From Pyramidobacter sp. (GTDB taxonomy: Bacteria > Synergistota > Synergistia > Synergistales > Dethiosulfovibrionaceae): a DNA stretch of 7,760 nt. Shown here piece by piece: positions 4,632 to 7,760 of the stretch. The first letter of the stretch is position 1. Every line of letters starts with the position of its first letter. The stretch is from positions 1-7,760 of the forward strand of contig JAEEUD010000082.1 in NCBI GenBank assembly GCA_016286835.1. The letters are read 5' to 3'. Under the pieces are notes generated by a model. It was not told the origin of the DNA, ran no database searches, and saw only the letters and a list, made by a program, of their open reading frames with translations. The position numbers and the translations under genes were made by a program.

Positions 4632-6476
4632 TTAAAGCAGGGCAGCAAGTTCCTTCGTTTTGCGTGCGAACACGGAAAGCGCCTGCCTGACCGGCTCCGG
4701 CCCGCTCATGTCCACGCCCGCGCCTTTGAGCAGCGTGATCGGATCGGCCGAGCAGCCGCCGCGCAGCAGCGTCAGATACGCGTCGCGCTCCGCCTCGCCG
4801 CCCGTGAGGATGCGGTCGACGATCGCCACCGCGGCCGACAGGCTCGTGGCGTACTGATAAACGTAAAAGGCGCTGTAAAAATGAGGGATGCGCGACCATT
4901 CGGCGGCCAGATCTTCGTTTGCCCCAACCTCGGGGCCATAATAGCGCGTATTCAGCTCCGACCACATGCGGTTCATGCCTTCGGGAGTCAGCGGCTCGTC
5001 GCGCTCGACCGCCGCGTGGACGTCGCGCTCGAACTCAGCGAAGAGCGTCTGGCGGTAGATCGTCTGACGGATCAACTCGAGCTGCTGGTTCAGCAAAAAG
5101 ACCTTTTCCTCGCGCGAGTCGGTGTTTTTCAGCAGATATTCCACGAGCAGCAACTCGTTTACCGTGCTGGCCACCTCGGCCACGAACAGCGCGTATGACG
5201 CGTACACCTGCGGCTGGCTCTCGTTGGACAGCCAGGTGTGGATGGAGTGCCCGCCCTCGTGCGCCAGCGTCGATACGTCGCGGTACGTGCCGCCGTAGTT
5301 CAGCAGCATGTAAGGATGCACGCCATAGCAGCCCCACGAATACGCGCCGCTGCGCTTGCCCTTGTTCTCGTACACGTCGATCCAGCGCTCGTCGAACGCC
5401 TTTTTCATCAGGCGCACATATTCCTCGCCAAGGGGCGCGACCGCTTCGAGAACGAGCCGTTGAGCCGTCTCGTAGCTGAAGACGCGCTTCATCTCGGCAG
5501 CAAACGGCGCGTAGAGGTCGTACGGCTCCATGTGTTCAACGCCGAGCGCTTTTTTCTTCAACGCCACATACTCGTGCAGCGCCGGCAGCGCGTCGTTCAC
5601 CGCGTCGATCAGGCCGCCGTAGACGGACGTGGGGATCTCGTTGCTCTCCAGCGACGCCTCCAAAGCTGAGCCGTAATGGCGCAGCCGCGCGAACGTGCAG
5701 TCTTTTTTCACGCTGGCCGAGTAGGTCGCCGCCAGCGTGTTGCGGAACTTCCCGAACTGTTTGTGGATCCCCTCGAACGCCGCCTTGCGCACAGCGCGCA
5801 CGGGCGAAGAGATATAGCGGCCGTAGCCTTCCTGCGTGAGAGGAACCGTTGCACCGCTTTCGTCCGCGATCGTGCCGAACTCCATGTCGGCATCGGTCAG
5901 CATGGAAAACGCTTCGTCGGGGGCGCCGGCCAGCTCGCCCATCGCCGCAAGGATCGCCTCCTGTTCGGCGCTGAGGACATGCTTTTTGCGTCGCAGGATG
6001 CGGTCGAACATCAGGCGGTACAGTGCCAGCCGCGGTTCGGCTTTGATAAATTCGTCGATCGCCGCCGCGTCGGCGGCCAAAATCTCGGGCGTCAGAAAGG
6101 CCGAGGCTTCCCCCGCTTTGACGCTCAGCTGCGAGGCACGCGAGGCCAGCGCTTTCGGTGCTTCCGCCGCCGTGTCCTCGTGACTGCGCATCACGGCATA
6201 GCTGTACAGCTTGCCCATGACGAAACTCAGCCGGTCGTCAAGGTTGATCGCCTTCCACAGCGACGCGGCACAGTCCATCACGTGCCCCTTGCACGCAGCC
6301 AGTTCCTCCGTCAGCTCCGCGGCAGATTTCGCATCGGCCTCCCAGTCATCCATGGAGGCATAAATGTCTTCAAGTTTCCAGCGCGCCTCTTCAGGCACTT
6401 CAGCCCGTGAAGCATACAGCGGCGCGTCATACCCCGCGTCCGAGACCAGCGCGGCATGTGCGATACGATCCATCAT
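4632..6476 (-). CDS. pepF: Oligoendopeptidase F, M3 family zinc peptidase
   Basis: 614 residues, normal for PepF, a cytoplasmic metallopeptidase that cuts oligopeptides of about 7-17 residues after uptake. The N-terminal helical domain contains WKLEDIYAS at about 33-41. The M3 catalytic core has TLAHEGGHSIHTWLS at about 403-417, with HEGGH at 406-410: His406 and His410 bind zinc and Glu407 is catalytic. EVASTVNE at 434-441 supplies the third ligand, Glu434. The C-terminal substrate-binding stretch has His532 and FYVYQYATS at 537-545. No signal peptide is seen. The start was placed at 6476 because AAAGGAG (6482-6488) lies 5 nt before it. The next ATG, at 6473, is equally possible and changes the protein by one Met. 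An upstream in-frame ATG at 6515 has no ribosome site. The gene follows the unknown secreted protein by 98 bp with no clear promoter or terminator between, so co-transcription is possible. Confidence 0.95.
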   Translation of the reverse strand: MMDRIAHAALVSDAGYDAPLYASRAEVPEEARWKLEDIYASMDDWEADAKSAAELTEELAACKGHVMDCAASLWKAINLDDRLSFVMGKLYSYAVMRSHEDTAAEAPKALASRASQLSVKAGEASAFLTPEILAADAAAIDEFIKAEPRLALYRLMFDRILRRKKHVLSAEQEAILAAMGELAGAPDEAFSMLTDADMEFGTIADESGATVPLTQEGYGRYISSPVRAVRKAAFEGIHKQFGKFRNTLAATYSASVKKDCTFARLRHYGSALEASLESNEIPTSVYGGLIDAVNDALPALHEYVALKKKALGVEHMEPYDLYAPFAAEMKRVFSYETAQRLVLEAVAPLGEEYVRLMKKAFDERWIDVYENKGKRSGAYSWGCYGVHPYMLLNYGGTYRDVSTLAHEGGHSIHTWLSNESQPQVYASYALFVAEVASTVNELLLVEYLLKNTDSREEKVFLLNQQLELIRQTIYRQTLFAEFERDVHAAVERDEPLTPEGMNRMWSELNTRYYGPEVGANEDLAAEWSRIPHFYSAFYVYQYATSLSAAVAIVDRILTGGEAERDAYLTLLRGGCSADPITLLKGAGVDMSGPEPVRQALSVFARKTKELAALL

Positions 6477-6574
6477 CGATACTCCTTTACAAAAGGTCAG
6501 AATCAAAGCTGACACACAGACGTACGGTAGATTCTGCTTCGTGTCGGCCAGAACTTCTCAAGACTGTGCTAATT

Positions 6575-7318
6575 CTAAAACAGGGGCGGGATGATCACAC
6601 GGACCCGATAGATATTCCCGCTCTTTCGGTCCCAGGCGTAAAAACCGTTGTTTGCCGGCCGGCCCGCGCCGTCCAGAAACTGCATCCCCTGATCCATTGC
6701 GTACGAATCAGACACCGAGCCCGACACGGGACGCGCGATCGGCAGACGGCCGACCACCTGACGCGGCTTCCACAGCCCTATCATCCCAGTACGGGCAACG
6801 ATATCCTCCACCGCCGCCGCCACCGGAGCGGGACAGACGCCGAGGAAGTCGTACCTGCCGTGCGACGAGCACGAGAACTCGTGCAGAAGCTCGTTTGCCA
6901 ACCATACGCCGGCCTCGGTCTTGCGCAGCTCGATCAGCGCCGAATAAAGAGCGTCGATCACCATCAGCGGCCGCGGTGTTTCCGACGGCAGTTCGCAATA
7001 ATCCACCTCTGCCCAGCGGCTCGCGTCGCCTTCGGGGCACCAGACGCGCAAAATACTCCATGCAGCCTCAAGGCGGGCAGTTTCATCATGCCCAACCGCC
7101 CTGCGCCACAGACGCATCAGCGGCTCGTTCGTCACGCGCGAATCAAGTTCCGCGCGAAGCTGCGCTGCCATCGCCCGTCCCTCGGCACGTCGTCCGGCAG
7201 CTTCCAGCAGCGAATCGATCCTCGATCCCTCCTTGTCGGCAGCGGCTCCCCATGCCGCGGCCGCAGTGCCGCACAGCGCCAGCAGGACGAACATCTTTAT
7301 CCATTTGCGAATCATCAT
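6575..7318 (-). CDS. Secreted protein of unknown function
   Basis: 247 residues; no family was recognised. Residues 1-26 form a signal peptide: MMIRKWIK, the hydrophobic core MFVLLALCGTAAAAWG, and a probable cleavage before the acidic AADKEG. Cys16 sits in the core, but Leu at -1 makes a lipoprotein site unlikely. The mature N-terminal half (about 30-95) is rich in Ala, Arg, Glu and Leu and looks helical. The middle holds cysteines at 94, 108, 150 and 162, which could form two disulfides after export. The C-terminus (about 190-247) is Gly-, Ser- and Tyr-containing and ends VRVIIPPLF, probably beta-rich. The start is fixed by AAAGGAG at 7327-7333, 8 nt before the ATG, with a perfect TATAAT further upstream. 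It is divergent from the nitroreductase gene and lies upstream of pepF on the same strand. Export is well supported; function cannot be stated. Confidence 0.8.
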   Translation of the reverse strand: MMIRKWIKMFVLLALCGTAAAAWGAAADKEGSRIDSLLEAAGRRAEGRAMAAQLRAELDSRVTNEPLMRLWRRAVGHDETARLEAAWSILRVWCPEGDASRWAEVDYCELPSETPRPLMVIDALYSALIELRKTEAGVWLANELLHEFSCSSHGRYDFLGVCPAPVAAAVEDIVARTGMIGLWKPRQVVGRLPIARPVSGSVSDSYAMDQGMQFLDGAGRPANNGFYAWDRKSGNIYRVRVIIPPLF

Positions 7319-7369
7319 ACGATCAACTCCTTTGCACGTTGTTCCCCCTTAAACGGGATTAACCATCAT

Positions 7370-7375
7370 ATTATA
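7370..7375 (-). promoter_or_regulatory. -10 box of the promoter for the unknown secreted protein
   Basis: A perfect TATAAT on the minus strand lies about 50 nt upstream of the start at 7318. At 18-bp spacing the -35 hexamer would be TTCGCG (7394-7399), a weak match that overlaps the -35 of the divergent nitroreductase promoter. Confidence 0.55.
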
Positions 7376-7390
7376 CCGCACGCAATCGAC

Positions 7391-7419
7391 TTGCGCGAAG
7401 ACGTTCACGGTGCTACAAT
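7391..7419 (+). promoter_or_regulatory. Promoter of the nitroreductase gene
   Basis: TTGCGC (7391-7396) and TACAAT (7414-7419) are separated by exactly 17 bp. TGC directly before the -10 gives an extended -10 that can offset the weak -35. Transcription would start near 7426, giving a leader of about 38 nt before the ATG at 7464. Confidence 0.65.
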
Positions 7420-7463
7420 TTGTATTTGATGTGACAAAATGCTTCATTTCAGGAGGAAAAACT

Positions 7464-7760
7464 ATGTGCAACGGAGAATCCATGGGACTTCTCGCCGGCA
7501 TCAACGCCCGCCGTTCGTGCCGTGCTTTTAAGGATACGCCGCTTTCGCCCGCGCTGCTGAAAAGCGTGTTCGAATACGCAACCTTCTCACCCTCAGCGAA
7601 GAACACCCAGCCGTGGGAAGCTTACGTAGTCGCCGGCGAAAAACTTGCCGCCCTGCGCGCGCGGATGCTTGACGACCTCAAAAACGGCCGCACCTCCCAG
7701 GTCGGCAAAGGCCCCGCCGAACCCGACGTACGGCGCAAGCGCGCCCGTGAGCTCAGCGCC
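7464..7760 (+). CDS. Nitroreductase family protein, N-terminal part (cut by window edge)
   Basis: The first 99 codons are present and the frame stays open to the window end. Nitroreductase-family proteins are FMN-dependent NAD(P)H oxidoreductases, usually cytoplasmic homodimers, acting on nitro compounds, quinones, enones or flavins. The family's N-terminal signature is clear: INARRSCRAFKDTPLSP at 13-29, with the Arg-Arg-Ser-x-Arg-x-Phe pattern that contacts the FMN phosphate, then FSPSAKNTQPWE at 41-52, the second flavin-binding stretch. The start is set by a strong AGGAGG (7451-7456) 7 nt before the ATG. A second in-frame ATG at codon 7 follows a weaker GGAG. It is the only plus-strand gene in the window and has its own promoter. 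The family is firm; the substrate and the C-terminal half cannot be judged. Confidence 0.92.
   Translation, partial: MCNGESMGLLAGINARRSCRAFKDTPLSPALLKSVFEYATFSPSAKNTQPWEAYVVAGEKLAALRARMLDDLKNGRTSQVGKGPAEPDVRRKRARELSA

Noticed and set aside
6496..6513. GTCAG / CTGAC inverted repeat before pepF as a terminator
   Set aside because: Only 5 bp of stem, an 8-nt loop and no real U-tract; it is likely to occur by chance.
6477..6515. Thirteen-codon upstream extension of pepF
   Set aside because: No ribosome-binding site precedes 6515, while AAAGGAG within the extension serves the ATG at 6476 or 6473. The added residues do not resemble a signal peptide that PepF would need.
6516..6574. Possible promoter for pepF (TTGAGA with CAGAAT)
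   Set aside because: The spacing would be 19 bp and the -10 match is poor, so no promoter is called; read-through from the upstream gene is as likely.
7250..7318. Lipoprotein signal in the unknown secreted protein (Cys16)
   Set aside because: The residue before the cysteine is Leu rather than Gly, Ala or Ser, and a normal signal-peptidase I site follows further on.
6407..7429. Plus-strand open frame of 340 codons opposite the secreted-protein gene
   Set aside because: Arg/His/Pro-rich with no motif. It also runs through the divergent promoter region and over a gene with signal peptide and ribosome site.

Overview
The window comes from a GC-rich bacterial chromosome. Eight genes are supported, one of them too short for routine ORF calling. 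Both end genes run off the window. Secreted proteins with ordinary signal peptides, a TRAP-like permease, an oligoendopeptidase F and a membrane-anchored peptidase-like hydrolase suggest an anaerobic amino-acid or peptide fermenter. From memory, the flavour is that of Synergistota (Pyramidobacter-like), but nothing here proves that assignment.

Right to left, following the minus-strand transcription that dominates: at the far right a nitroreductase-family gene (7464 to the edge, plus strand) is divergent from an unknown secreted protein (6575-7318). The two promoters appear to share one -35 region. Next is oligoendopeptidase F (4632-6476), closed by a strong intrinsic terminator at 4561-4593. 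Glutamate racemase murI (3693-4499) follows and is closed by a second terminator at 3584-3620.

The most interesting part is the minus-strand operon from about 3534 to the left edge. It has a good sigma-70-type promoter (TTGATA, 17 bp, TATAAT) whose -10 box lies inside a 24-bp inverted repeat. The order is: small exported DUF6305-like protein (2905-3453), TRAP/DctM-like large permease (1609-2895), a 47-residue two-helix membrane protein (1452-1595), a membrane-anchored M14-family zinc hydrolase related to AstE/aspartoacylase (293-1438), and an exported gamma-glutamyltransferase (start at 225, cut by the edge). Gaps are 9, 13 and 13 nt, then a 67-nt gap holding a strong hairpin.

The operon reads as an extracytoplasmic scavenging system. 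Two exported hydrolases would release amino acids, glutamate or small acyl groups from gamma-glutamyl or N-acyl compounds. A TRAP-like permease would import a product, with a DUF6305-like exported protein and a tiny membrane protein in place of the usual DctP and DctQ partners. The layout is read from the sequence; the joint function is inference. No tRNA, rRNA, IS element or CRISPR array is visible. No gene-free stretch exceeds 300 bases; the longest, 3454-3692, holds the operon promoter and the murI terminator.
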